Source of the DNA: Alloyangia pacifica
Lineage (GTDB): Bacteria > Pseudomonadota > Alphaproteobacteria > Rhodobacterales > Rhodobacteraceae
Direction of reading: 5' to 3'
DNA: 64,000 nucleotides
NCBI RefSeq assembly: GCF_900116195.1
Contig: NZ_FOZW01000001.1
Span: 1-64,000 of the forward strand
Position 1 is the stretch's first letter; each line of letters begins with the position of its first letter. The notes under the pieces were generated by a model. It had not been told where the DNA came from. It was given only the letters and a program-made list of their open reading frames with translations, and did no database searches. The translations under genes were made by a program, and so were the position numbers. Of this stretch, positions 1 to 8,301 are shown in pieces.

Positions 1-525
1 GCGGTTGGCCAGCGCGTCCGGCGAGAAGCCGGCGAAGACGATGGAATGGATGGCGCCGATGCGCGCGCAGGCGAGCATGGCATAGGCCGCCTCGGGGATC
101 ATCGGCAGGTAGATCACCACGCGGTCGCCGCGCATGACGCCCTGGCTGAGCAGGACGTTGGCCATGCGGTTCACCTTGTCGTAGAGCTCGGCATAGGTGA
201 TGTGCTGGGCGGGATCCTCGGGGTTGTCGGGCTCGAAGATGATCGCGGTCTGGTTTGCGCGGGCGGGCAGGTGGCGGTCGATGCAGTTGTGGGCGACATT
301 GAGCACGCCGTCCTCGAACCACTTGATCGAGACATTGCCGAAGTCGAAGTTGGTATCCTTGATCTTCGTCGGCCGCGCCATCCAGTCGAGCCGCTGCGCC
401 TGCTCGCCCCAGAAACCGTCGGGGTCGGCGACCGAGCGCGCGTACATCTCCTCGTAGCGCGCCGCGTCTACAAGCGCCTTGGCCACAAAATCCTCGGACG
501 GGGGGTGAAGGACGGGTTGCGTCAT
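1..525 (-). CDS. acs: Acetyl-CoA synthetase, N-terminal part (cut by window edge)
   Basis: Activates acetate to acetyl-CoA through acetyl-AMP in the cytoplasm. About 175 N-terminal residues are visible. They include the family's N-terminal block ([14 protein letters not shown]), a substrate-entry region ([23 protein letters not shown]) and the start of the AMP-binding domain ([26 protein letters not shown]), ending at [13 protein letters not shown]. The ATP-binding P-loop and catalytic lysine lie outside the window. The ATG at 523-525 is preceded by a strong AGGAGG-type Shine-Dalgarno. It lies 230 bp downstream of, and in the same direction as, the livF-like gene, so it could be read with the transporter or have its own promoter. 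A propionyl-CoA synthetase paralogue cannot be excluded from this part alone. Confidence 0.93.
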   Translation of the reverse strand, partial: MTQPVLHPPSEDFVAKALVDAARYEEMYARSVADPDGFWGEQAQRLDWMARPTKIKDTNFDFGNVSIKWFEDGVLNVAHNCIDRHLPARANQTAIIFEPDNPEDPAQHITYAELYDKVNRMANVLLSQGVMRGDRVVIYLPMIPEAAYAMLACARIGAIHSIVFAGFSPDALANR

Positions 526-755
526 GATGTCTCCTCCTGTGTTGCGGAGCAGGATGCGTCCACACGCGGCGAATGCAAGAGCACATCGCGGGAAAACTGG
601 TCACGGACGCGCGCGGGGGCGGGCGGAGAGCGCAATGCGCGGAACCGGGGGCGTGACGCGTACTGGCGCGCGGACCGCTCCCCAATGCGGCCCGCGCGCG
701 TCCTGGCGGGGGTCCCCGACCCACCGGGAATTCCAAGGGGGAGTTCGGGTGCGGG

Positions 756-1511
<756 letters not shown>

Positions 1512-1523
1512 CTGGTTCTCTCC

Positions 1524-2279
1524 TTACGCCGCTTCGCCGAGGTAGGCTTCGCGCACCTTGGGGTGGCCCTTGATGTTTTCGGGGCTGTCCTCGACCAGCG
1601 GCGTGCCCTGGGCGAGCACGGTGATCCGGTCCGCGAGGCTGAAGACCACGTGCATGTCGTGCTCGATGATCGCCATGGTGATGTCGCGCTTCTCCTTGAT
1701 CTCCTTGAGCAGGTCGATCGTGTTGTTGGTGTCGGCGCGGGCCATGCCGGCGGTGGGCTCGTCGAGCAGCAAGAGGCGCGGATCCTGCACCAGGCACATG
1801 GCCATCTCGAGCCGCCGCTTGTCGCCGCGCGACATGGAGGCCGAATGCATGTGCCGTTTGTCGAGCATCTTCACGTCCTCGAGCATGGCCTCGGCGCGGC
1901 TGCGCAGTTCCCCCTCGCTTTCGACGGAGCGGAAGGCGTGCAGCCGGTAGGCCCCGTCGCGGCGGGCGAAGAGCGGGATCATCATGTTCTCCATCACCGT
2001 CAGGTCGCCGAAGATCTCGGGGGTCTGGAACACTCGCGAAATGCCCATCTGGTTGATCTCGAAGGGCTTGCGGCCGAGCACCGACTGGCCGTCAAACAGC
2101 ACCGATCCGGTGTCGGGGATCAGCTTGCCGACGAGGCAGTTGAGCAGGGTCGACTTGCCCGCACCATTGGGGCCGATGATCGCATGCACGGTGTTCTCGG
2201 CGACGCTGAGGTTCACCTCCGACAGGGCCTTGAGCCCGCCGAAGCGCTTGTTGACGTCTTTCACTTCAAGAATGCCCAT
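1524..2279 (-). CDS. livG: ABC transporter ATPase, LivG type, with altered signature motif
   Basis: Second ATPase of the HAAT importer, 251 aa. The start at 2279 (MGILEVKDV) is preferred over an in-frame ATG nine codons upstream because AGGAGG at 2285-2290 sits 5 nt before it. Walker A is GPNGAGKST and Walker B is LLLLDEPTAGMA. The ABC signature region reads MSRGDKRRLEMAM instead of the usual LSYGQQRRLEIA, keeping the central glycine and RRLE but replacing the residues around it. Such a change in one of two ATPases suggests a distinct subfamily and possibly an asymmetric pair of ATP sites. The gene follows livM within the operon. Confidence 0.92.
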   Translation of the reverse strand: MGILEVKDVNKRFGGLKALSEVNLSVAENTVHAIIGPNGAGKSTLLNCLVGKLIPDTGSVLFDGQSVLGRKPFEINQMGISRVFQTPEIFGDLTVMENMMIPLFARRDGAYRLHAFRSVESEGELRSRAEAMLEDVKMLDKRHMHSASMSRGDKRRLEMAMCLVQDPRLLLLDEPTAGMARADTNNTIDLLKEIKEKRDITMAIIEHDMHVVFSLADRITVLAQGTPLVEDSPENIKGHPKVREAYLGEAA

Positions 2280-2289
2280 CTGCGCCTCC

Positions 2290-3498
2290 TCATTCCGCAG
2301 GTTCATGGCTGGCCTTGTTGGCCGCGCCGTTGTCTTCGGACTTGCCGCGCCGCAGCGCCCTGGCGATGCGCTGGCCGCCTTCGACCAGTCCGCCGGGCAG
2401 GAAGATCACCACCAGCATGAACATCAGGCCCAGCGTCAGGTGCCAGCCCTTGCCGACGAAGGGGTGGACAAGCGTGACGATGAAGTTCTCGAGCCCGTCG
2501 GGCAGGAAGGCGAACCAGCTATGCAGCACGCCATCGTTGATCTTCGAGAAGATGTTCTCGAAGTACTTGATGAAGCCCGCGCCGAGCACCGGGCCGATCA
2601 GCGTGCCGGCACCGCCGAGGATGGTCATCAGCACCACCTCGCCGCTCGCGGTCCACTGCATCCGTTCGGGGCCCGCCAGCGGGTCCATCGACGCCAGAAG
2701 CCCGCCTGCGAGACCCGCGTACATGCCCGAGATCACGAAGACGGCGAGCGTGTAGGGGCGGGCGTTGAGGCCGGTGTAATAGAGCCGCTGCTGGTTCGAC
2801 TTGATCGCCCGCAGCATCATGCCGAAGGGCGAGCGGAAGATGCGCACCGCCACGTAGAAGGCGAGGATCATGATCGCGGCGCAGAGGTAGTAGCCGACCG
2901 AGAAGTTGAAGCTCCAGGCGCCGATGTCGACGGTGGTGAAGTGGCGCATCTCCAGCCCGAAGAGGTTGGTCACCGGGATGCCGCCGTCGGCGGTGGCCGA
3001 GCTGCCGAGGATGCGCGGATCGTCGAGGGTGATCTGCAGCCCGGTCTCGCCGTTGGTGATCGGGGTGAGCACCGAGTAGGCGAGGTTGTAGCTCATCTGT
3101 GCGAAGGCCAGCGTCAGGATCGAGAAGTAGATGCCCGAGCGGCGCAGGCTGACGTAGCCGATCACCACGGCAAAGAGCCCGGCCACGATCATCGACAGCA
3201 GGATCGCCGGAATGACGTTCATGCTCAGCAGCTTGAACATCCAGACCGCGGCGTAGCTGCCGGCTCCCAGAAAGGCCGCGTGGCCGAAGCTCAGGTAGCC
3301 GGTCAGGCCGAACAGCAGGTTGAAGCCGATGGCGAAGATGCCGAAGATCACGAAGCGCTGCATCAGGTCGGGATAGCCCGCGTTGAACTGCGCCAGCGAG
3401 CTGTTGCCGGGGAAGGGGTTGAGGATGAACGGCGCGCAGAGCGCCAGGATGATCACGACCACGAAGACGGTGGTATCTTTCTTGCCAAGTCCGAACAT
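2290..3498 (-). CDS. livM: ABC transporter permease, LivM type
   Basis: Inner-membrane permease of the HAAT importer, 402 aa, with about ten hydrophobic segments. It has the family's typical [18 protein letters not shown] and [17 protein letters not shown] blocks and the glycine-rich [15 protein letters not shown] loop that contacts the ATPase. A periplasmic insertion of about 60 residues lies around the segment [13 protein letters not shown] to VDIGAWSF. The C-terminus ends in a charged cytoplasmic tail ([18 protein letters not shown]). It starts 4 nt from the end of the livH-like gene, so the two are co-translated. Function as a permease is clear; the substrate is not. Confidence 0.92.
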   Translation of the reverse strand: MFGLGKKDTTVFVVVIILALCAPFILNPFPGNSSLAQFNAGYPDLMQRFVIFGIFAIGFNLLFGLTGYLSFGHAAFLGAGSYAAVWMFKLLSMNVIPAILLSMIVAGLFAVVIGYVSLRRSGIYFSILTLAFAQMSYNLAYSVLTPITNGETGLQITLDDPRILGSSATADGGIPVTNLFGLEMRHFTTVDIGAWSFNFSVGYYLCAAIMILAFYVAVRIFRSPFGMMLRAIKSNQQRLYYTGLNARPYTLAVFVISGMYAGLAGGLLASMDPLAGPERMQWTASGEVVLMTILGGAGTLIGPVLGAGFIKYFENIFSKINDGVLHSWFAFLPDGLENFIVTLVHPFVGKGWHLTLGLMFMLVVIFLPGGLVEGGQRIARALRRGKSEDNGAANKASHEPAE

Positions 3499-3502
3499 GG
3501 TC

Positions 3503-4534
3503 TTAGTCCTCCATCACGCCCTTGCGGCCCATGAGGCCCCTCGGACGGGTCAGCAGAATGATGATGGCGACGAGGTAGATGATGATCTGGTCGATGCCGG
3601 GAAGGATGGTCTTGATCTCGTTCATCGACGCGAAGCTCTCGAGCACGCCCAGAACGAAGCCCGCCAGAACCGCGCCTGGCAGCGAGCCCATTCCGCCGAC
3701 GACGACCACCACGAAGCTTAGCACGAGGAAGTCCATTCCCATGTGGTAGTTCGGCGAATTGATCGGTGCGTACATCACGCCCGCCAAACCTGCCACCGCG
3801 GCGGCGAGGCCGAACATGATGGTGAAGCGGCGGTCGATATTGATGCCCAGCAGGCCCACGGTCTCGCGGTCGGCCATGCCCGCGCGCACCACCATGCCGA
3901 AGGTGGTGAACTGCAGGAAGGCGAAGACGGCACCGACGATCAGTGCGGCGAAGGCGAAGTAGACGAGGCGCCAGTAGGGGTAGATGATCACGTTGGGATC
4001 GAAGCCCAGCAGCACGCCGAAATCGAAGGAGCCGCGGAACACGTCGGGCGCGGGCGTCGGGATCGGGTTGGCGCCGTAGAAATACTTGATGATCTCCTGC
4101 AGCACGATGGCGAGGCCGAAGGTCACGAGGATCTGGTCGGCGTGCGGGCGGCGGTAGAAATGCTTGATCAGCCCGCGCTCCATGATCACGCCGATGGCGA
4201 TCATCACCGGGATCGAGAAGAGGATCGCCAGCGGCACCGACCAGTCGATGATCGTGGCGCCCGCAGCCTCTCCGAACCAGTCGTTCACGTAGGGCACGTC
4301 GACCTTCAGCGGGTTGCCGAGAAAGTCCTTGCGGCTCTCGTCGACCACCTGGTGCGACAGGGTCAGGATGCGGTTGAGCGTGACGGCGCAGAAGGCGCCG
4401 ATCATGAACAGCGCGCCATGGGCGAAGTTGACCACCCCGAGCGTGCCGAAGATGAGGGTGAGCCCCAGCGCGATCAGCGCATAGGCCGAGCCCTTGTCGA
4501 GCCCGTTCAGGATTTGAAGAATGATTGCGTCCAT
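3503..4534 (-). CDS. livH: ABC transporter permease, LivH type
   Basis: Inner-membrane permease partner of LivM, 343 aa. It opens with the family hallmark [38 protein letters not shown] and carries the coupling-loop motif [17 protein letters not shown] near the C-terminus. Compared with E. coli LivH (about 308 aa) it has an insertion of roughly 40 residues after the second helix ([19 protein letters not shown] to FGEAAGA). Such insertions occur in amide/urea-type HAAT permeases. It lies 104 bp downstream of the binding-protein gene, with a stable hairpin between them. Confidence 0.92.
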   Translation of the reverse strand: MDAIILQILNGLDKGSAYALIALGLTLIFGTLGVVNFAHGALFMIGAFCAVTLNRILTLSHQVVDESRKDFLGNPLKVDVPYVNDWFGEAAGATIIDWSVPLAILFSIPVMIAIGVIMERGLIKHFYRRPHADQILVTFGLAIVLQEIIKYFYGANPIPTPAPDVFRGSFDFGVLLGFDPNVIIYPYWRLVYFAFAALIVGAVFAFLQFTTFGMVVRAGMADRETVGLLGINIDRRFTIMFGLAAAVAGLAGVMYAPINSPNYHMGMDFLVLSFVVVVVGGMGSLPGAVLAGFVLGVLESFASMNEIKTILPGIDQIIIYLVAIIILLTRPRGLMGRKGVMED

Positions 4535-4565
4535 GTCCCGGCCTTCAGGTCAAAGCAAGTGCGGA

Positions 4566-4590
4566 CGTTCCCGGCACGGGGCCGGGAACG
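4566..4590. terminator. Intercistronic hairpin between binding protein and permease genes
   Basis: Perfect 10-bp inverted repeat CGTTCCCGGC / GCCGGGAACG with a 5-nt loop, without a T tract on the transcribed strand. Hairpins at this place in solute-binding-protein operons commonly protect the upstream mRNA or partially stop transcription, giving more binding protein than permease. That role is inferred. Confidence 0.7.
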
Positions 4591-4638
4591 CGGGGATGCG
4601 GCCAGGCAAACGCGACCTGGCCGGCTCCGGTGAAGGGC

Positions 4639-5985
4639 TCAGGCGCCCGGGTTGCAGGACCCGAGGTTGCCGCCCGAGAACATCGGGTGATCCGGGGCAT
4701 ATTCCACCTGCGCACGCGGGGTGACCTCGACCACTTCCAGCAGGTCGAACTCGGATTCCGGGTTCTCCTTGCCGCGCACCACCAGCACGTCCTTGAAGCA
4801 CTGGTGATCGTCGGCGCGGTAGAGCGTCGGGCCGTTGCCCAGGCCGTCGAACTCGAAGCCCTCGAGCGCGGCGCCCACCTCGCAGGGGTTGAAGCTGCCG
4901 GCGCGCTGCACGGCGTCTGCATAGAGCAGGGTCTGCACGTAGCAGGTGTGCGCGGCCTGGCTCGGCGGGAAGCCGTACTTGGTGCCGAAGCTCTTCACGA
5001 AGGCCTTGGATCCCTCGTCCTGCAGCGACCAGTGCCAGTTGGTCGAGCCGAAGATGCCCTTGACGTTCTCACCGGCGCCGCGCGCCATCAGGCGCGAGTA
5101 GAGCGGCACGACGATCTCGAAGTTCTTGCCGTTCACCTGCTTGTCGCGCAGGCCGAACTGCACGGCGTTGGTGAGCGAGTTCACCATGTTCCCGCCGTAG
5201 TGGTTGAGCACCAGAACGTCGGCGCCGGAATTCAGCACCGGCGCGATGTAGGACGAGAAATCGGTCTGGGCGAGCGGCGTCAGAACGTTGTTGACGGTCT
5301 CCCAGCCAAGCGCCTCGGTGGCGGCCTGGATCGACTCCTGCTGGGTCCAGCCCCAGGTGTAGTCGGCGGTCAGGTGATAGGCCTTGCGGTCGTTGCCATA
5401 CATCTTCGACAGCACCGGGGCGAGCGCCGCGGCGGACATGTAGGCGTTGAAGAAGTGACGGAAACCGTTCGCCTTCTTGTCCTTGCCGGTGGTGTCGTTG
5501 GAGTGCGTCAGGCCGGCCATGAAGATCACGCCCGCCTCCTGGCAGAGGCCCTGCACGGCCACGGCGACGCCCGAGGACGAGCCGCCGGAAATCATCACCG
5601 CGCCGTCCTTCTCGATCATCGACTTGGCGCTGGCGCGGGCGGCGTCGGACTTGGTCTGCGTGTCGCCGGTGACATATTCGACCTTCTTGCCGAGGATGCC
5701 GGTGCCATCCAGCGTCTTCGAGCTGAAGGTGTTGATCATGCCGCCATCGCCGCCACCGTTCAGGTGCTCGACCGCCAGCTCGAAGGCGCGCAGCTCGTCG
5801 GCGCCCTCGTCGGCGTAGGGGCCGGTCTGCGGCACGTTGAAGCCGAGGGTCACTGTGCCGCCGGTGGGTTCGTTGGTGAAGGCGGATGCGGCCGAGCTGG
5901 TGAAGATCGTCGGCAGGGCGACGCCGGCTCCCGCGACGGCACCCGTTCTCAGCACGCCGCGGCGTGTCAGAGTCGATTTGGACAT
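4639..5985 (-). CDS. Periplasmic substrate-binding protein of the HAAT transporter (Tat-type signal)
   Basis: Type I periplasmic binding protein, 448 aa from ATG 5983-5985, chosen because GGGAGGAAA lies just upstream; an in-frame ATG nine codons earlier lacks a good ribosome site. The N-terminus SKSTLTRRGVLRTGAVAGAG is a twin-arginine signal, ending near SAASA. The mature part begins GTVTLGFNVPQTGPYADEG, the usual ligand-lobe opening of the LivJ/FmdD/AmiC superfamily. The protein is longer than LivJ (about 345 aa). The substrate is unknown; the adjacent acetyl-CoA synthetase and ScfR-type regulator hint at a short-chain acid, amide or a compound degraded to acetate. First gene of the transporter operon and divergent from the regulator gene. 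Confidence 0.88.
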   Translation of the reverse strand: MSKSTLTRRGVLRTGAVAGAGVALPTIFTSSAASAFTNEPTGGTVTLGFNVPQTGPYADEGADELRAFELAVEHLNGGGDGGMINTFSSKTLDGTGILGKKVEYVTGDTQTKSDAARASAKSMIEKDGAVMISGGSSSGVAVAVQGLCQEAGVIFMAGLTHSNDTTGKDKKANGFRHFFNAYMSAAALAPVLSKMYGNDRKAYHLTADYTWGWTQQESIQAATEALGWETVNNVLTPLAQTDFSSYIAPVLNSGADVLVLNHYGGNMVNSLTNAVQFGLRDKQVNGKNFEIVVPLYSRLMARGAGENVKGIFGSTNWHWSLQDEGSKAFVKSFGTKYGFPPSQAAHTCYVQTLLYADAVQRAGSFNPCEVGAALEGFEFDGLGNGPTLYRADDHQCFKDVLVVRGKENPESEFDLLEVVEVTPRAQVEYAPDHPMFSGGNLGSCNPGA

Positions 5986-6004
5986 TGATTTCCTCCCGTT
6001 TGAA

Positions 6005-6060
6005 ATTTGCACCGCCGGGCTCCTCTTCCCGAGAGTGCAAAAACACGTTTCCGTGCAAAA
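6005..6060. promoter_or_regulatory. Repeated GTGCAAA boxes, candidate ScfR operators
   Basis: The 222-bp region between the divergent binding-protein and regulator genes holds ATTTGCAC at 6005-6012, GTGCAAAAA at 6035-6043 and GTGCAAAA at 6053-6060. The last two are direct repeats 18 bp apart; the first is their inverse. A weaker relative, ATGCACAAAG, is at 6128-6137. RamB/ScfR-type regulators are known to favour TTTGCAA-like sites, so these are plausible targets of the adjacent regulator. The assignment is inference. Confidence 0.45.
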
Positions 6061-6098
6061 TCAGTATCGGACCACGAAAGAAAATCACGCAACAACTG

Positions 6099-6125
6099 CT
6101 TTTAGGTTAACAATTTTTTTGTCAA
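6099..6125 (-). promoter_or_regulatory. Candidate promoter of the transporter operon
   Basis: On the minus strand a perfect TTGACA (6125-6120) is followed after 15 nt by TAAAAG (6104-6099), in an unusually AT-rich stretch of this GC-rich window. The -35 box lies in an inverted repeat GTTAAC-N9-GTCAAC. The spacer is short, so the -10 assignment is uncertain. The GTGCAAA boxes lie downstream of it, between promoter and start codon. Confidence 0.4.
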
Positions 6126-6207
6126 CAAATGCACAAAGCAATAGGCTAAGCTGTAAAGAAATTTATCTTGCGCCGCAGAAAGGCCTTGAAAGGGTTCAAA
6201 AACCATC

Positions 6208-7521
6208 ATGCCCCGCGATACGCTCACCGGTAGCCGGATCCGCGAAAGACGCACGATTCTAGGGCTTAAGCAGGCCGACCTTGCACGGCAGGCGGGAATA
6301 TCCGCATCCTACCTCAACCTGATAGAGCACAATCGCCGCAGAATCGGTGGCAAATTGCTGCTCGATCTCGCCGGAATTCTCAAGGTCGAACCGTCAATGC
6401 TGACGGAGGGGGCCGAGGCGGCGCTGATTGCCTCGCTTCGCGAAGCGGCGAGCACAACCCGCGGCAGCACCGCGGAATTGGACCGGGTCGATGAATTCGC
6501 CGGCAGATTTCCCGGATGGGCGCGGCTACTGGCCGAGGCGCGGCTGCGGATCGAGACGCTGGAGCGCAGCGTCGAGACGCTCAGCGACCGGCTGGCGCAT
6601 GACCCGCAACTGGCCGAGGCGCTGCACGAGATGCTATCGACCGTCACCGCGATCCGATCTGCCGCATCGATCCTCAACGAGCCCGAGGAGATCGATCCCG
6701 ACTGGCAACGCCGCTTCCACCGCAACATCCACGAGGACAGCGCCCGGCTCGCCGAAAGTAGCCGCAGCCTTGTCAGCTACCTCGAGGCCGAGGGCAAGGC
6801 GGCGAGTGAGAGCGGCACCCCGCAGGAGGAAGTGACGGCGATCTTCGAGGGCGAGGGCTATCATTTCCCCGCGCTCGAAGCCGGGCAGGCCCCGGAGGCG
6901 CTCGCGGCAGATCTGGACACCGACCTTTCCGACAGCGCGCGGGCGCTGCTGGCGCGTGCCCTTCGCACCTACGCCGAGGACGCGGCCATGCTGCCGCTGG
7001 AACCGCTGCTGGCCGCGGTCTCCGAGGTTGGCGCCGACCCGCTGGCGCTGGTGCGCCGCTTCGGGTGCGATCCGGCCCGCGCCATGCGGCGGCTGGCGGC
7101 GCTTCCGGCGGGGGCACCCTGCGGGCCGGTGGGGCTGGCGATCTGCGACGCCTCGGGCGCGCTGACCTTCCGCAAGCCGCTGCCCGAGTTCCCGATCCCG
7201 CGCTTCGGCGCCGACTGCCCGCTCTGGCCGCTGTTCCCGGCGCTCAGCCGTCCCATGGCCGTGCTGTCGCGCCGTGTGCAGTTCGCCGGTCGGCAGGGCG
7301 GTGCGGTGCGGGCCTTTGCCGTGGCGCAACCCGCCAGCCTGCCGGAGCCCAACCGCGACCCGATCTTCGAGGCGCACATGATGTTCACCCCGGAGGGTCC
7401 GGGGCAGGGCGGCGAGGACACCGAGCTGGTCGGCGTCACCTGCCGCATCTGCGCGCGCCGGGGCTGCCCGGCGCGGCGCGAGCCGTCGCTGCTGGGTGAC
7501 GCGGCGGAGCAGGGCGTCTGA
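6208..7521 (+). CDS. XRE-family regulator of ScfR (short-chain fatty acyl) type
   Basis: Transcriptional regulator, 437 aa. Residues about 8-62 form an XRE helix-turn-helix (RIRERRTILGLKQADLARQAG, SASYLNLIEHNRRRIGG). The middle (about 120-195) resembles the dimerisation helices of histidine kinases (LHEMLSTVTAIRSAASIL, then HRNIHEDSARLAESSRSLVSYLE) but lacks the phospho-acceptor H-E-L-R-T box and any ATPase domain. The C-terminal half has the cysteine-containing features of the DUF2083/ScfR family: CPLWPLFPALSRP and CRICARRGCPARREP. I see no HEXXH site of an IrrE-like domain. Known ScfRs (PccR, MccR, RamB) sense acyl-CoAs and control acetate or propionate assimilation, which fits its divergence from the transporter-acs operon. 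Confidence 0.85.
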   Translation: MPRDTLTGSRIRERRTILGLKQADLARQAGISASYLNLIEHNRRRIGGKLLLDLAGILKVEPSMLTEGAEAALIASLREAASTTRGSTAELDRVDEFAGRFPGWARLLAEARLRIETLERSVETLSDRLAHDPQLAEALHEMLSTVTAIRSAASILNEPEEIDPDWQRRFHRNIHEDSARLAESSRSLVSYLEAEGKAASESGTPQEEVTAIFEGEGYHFPALEAGQAPEALAADLDTDLSDSARALLARALRTYAEDAAMLPLEPLLAAVSEVGADPLALVRRFGCDPARAMRRLAALPAGAPCGPVGLAICDASGALTFRKPLPEFPIPRFGADCPLWPLFPALSRPMAVLSRRVQFAGRQGGAVRAFAVAQPASLPEPNRDPIFEAHMMFTPEGPGQGGEDTELVGVTCRICARRGCPARREPSLLGDAAEQGV

Positions 7522-7534
7522 CGGTGGTCTTATT

Positions 7535-7563
7535 TTGACAGGACGGTAAACATTGGCGATAAC
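7535..7563 (+). promoter_or_regulatory. Sigma-70-type promoter for the receiver/kinase operon
   Basis: TTGACA (7535-7540), a 17-nt spacer and GATAAC (7558-7563). This is a near-ideal housekeeping promoter, about 70 bp before the response-regulator ATG. The ScfR gene ends just upstream at 7521. Confidence 0.65.
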
Positions 7564-7632
7564 GGAAAAACACGGGGGAGTTAGCCTCGGCACCGGAAAG
7601 GGGAGAGTCCGGGGCCTTGGGGAGAGGGGTGC

Positions 7633-8016
7633 ATGTCCAAACACGTGCTGCTGATCGAGGATGAGCCGAATATCATCGAGGCGATCAGCTTCATCCTGTC
7701 GCGCGAAGGGCTGTCGGTGGAAACCCACTCCGACGGCACCACGGCCAATGACAAGCTGCGCGGTGCCAATCCCGATCTGCTGATCCTCGACGTCATGTTG
7801 CCCGGCAAGAGCGGCTACGACATCCTGCGGGAGCTGCGTGCCGATCCGCTGACCGCCGAGCTGCCGGTGCTGATGCTGACCGCCCGCGGCCAGACCCGCG
7901 ACCGCGAGATGGCCGAGCGCGAGGGAGTCAGCGCCTTCATGTCGAAACCCTTCGCCAACAGCGAGATGCTGGACATGGTGCGGAGCCTGCTGAACGGCGC
8001 GCCGAAAGAGGCATGA
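7633..8016 (+). CDS. Single-domain (CheY-like) response regulator
   Basis: Receiver domain only, 127 aa, with no output domain. The acidic pair is E9/D10, the phospho-acceptor D53 lies in LILDVMLPGKSG, the switch Thr is T83 (MLTARG) and the conserved Lys is K105 (MSKPF). GGGGAGAGG before the ATG gives a ribosome site. The stop overlaps the next start by 4 nt (ATGA), and the symporter-kinase gene follows, so it is the cognate partner. Because it has no DNA-binding domain, output must go through protein contact or a phosphorelay. Receivers linked to SLC5-type kinases are known from CrbS/CrbR- and CbrA/CbrB-like pairs, but those partners carry DNA-binding domains. Confidence 0.93.
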   Translation: MSKHVLLIEDEPNIIEAISFILSREGLSVETHSDGTTANDKLRGANPDLLILDVMLPGKSGYDILRELRADPLTAELPVLMLTARGQTRDREMAEREGVSAFMSKPFANSEMLDMVRSLLNGAPKEA

Positions 8017-8300
8017 GCGAGGACGCCCCCCGCCGCGGCACGCCGCCGCTGTTCCTCGAACGCCAGTCCTACCGGCGTCGGCGGGTGATGGACGGCGCGC
8101 GGGTGCTGCCCTTTCTCGGTGCGCTGCTCTGGCTGGTGCCGCTGCTCTGGCAGGAGGACCCGGCCGAGGGGGTGCGCAGCTCGGCGGTGATCGTCTACCT
8201 CTTCGGGGTCTGGCTGCTGCTGGTCCTGCTGGCGGGTTTCATCGCCTGGGCGCTGGGGCGGCCCGCGCCGGGAGAACGGCTCGGCGACGGGGGCGAGTGA
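8013..8300 (+). CDS. Small two-helix membrane protein between receiver and symporter-kinase
   Basis: 95 aa, not recognised as a named family. A basic N-terminus (FLERQSYRRRRVMDGARV) precedes two hydrophobic helices, about 30-48 (LPFLGALLWLVPLLW) and 59-80 (SSAVIVYLFGVWLLLVLLAGFIAWAL). Its start overlaps the receiver stop by 4 nt and its own stop is 1 nt from the kinase ATG, so all three are translationally linked. In the acetate permease operon actP is preceded by the small membrane protein YjcH (DUF485). Here a two-helix protein occupies the same place before a symporter-kinase, which suggests, but does not prove, an accessory subunit. Confidence 0.8.
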   Translation: MSEDAPRRGTPPLFLERQSYRRRRVMDGARVLPFLGALLWLVPLLWQEDPAEGVRSSAVIVYLFGVWLLLVLLAGFIAWALGRPAPGERLGDGGE

Positions 8301-8301
8301 G

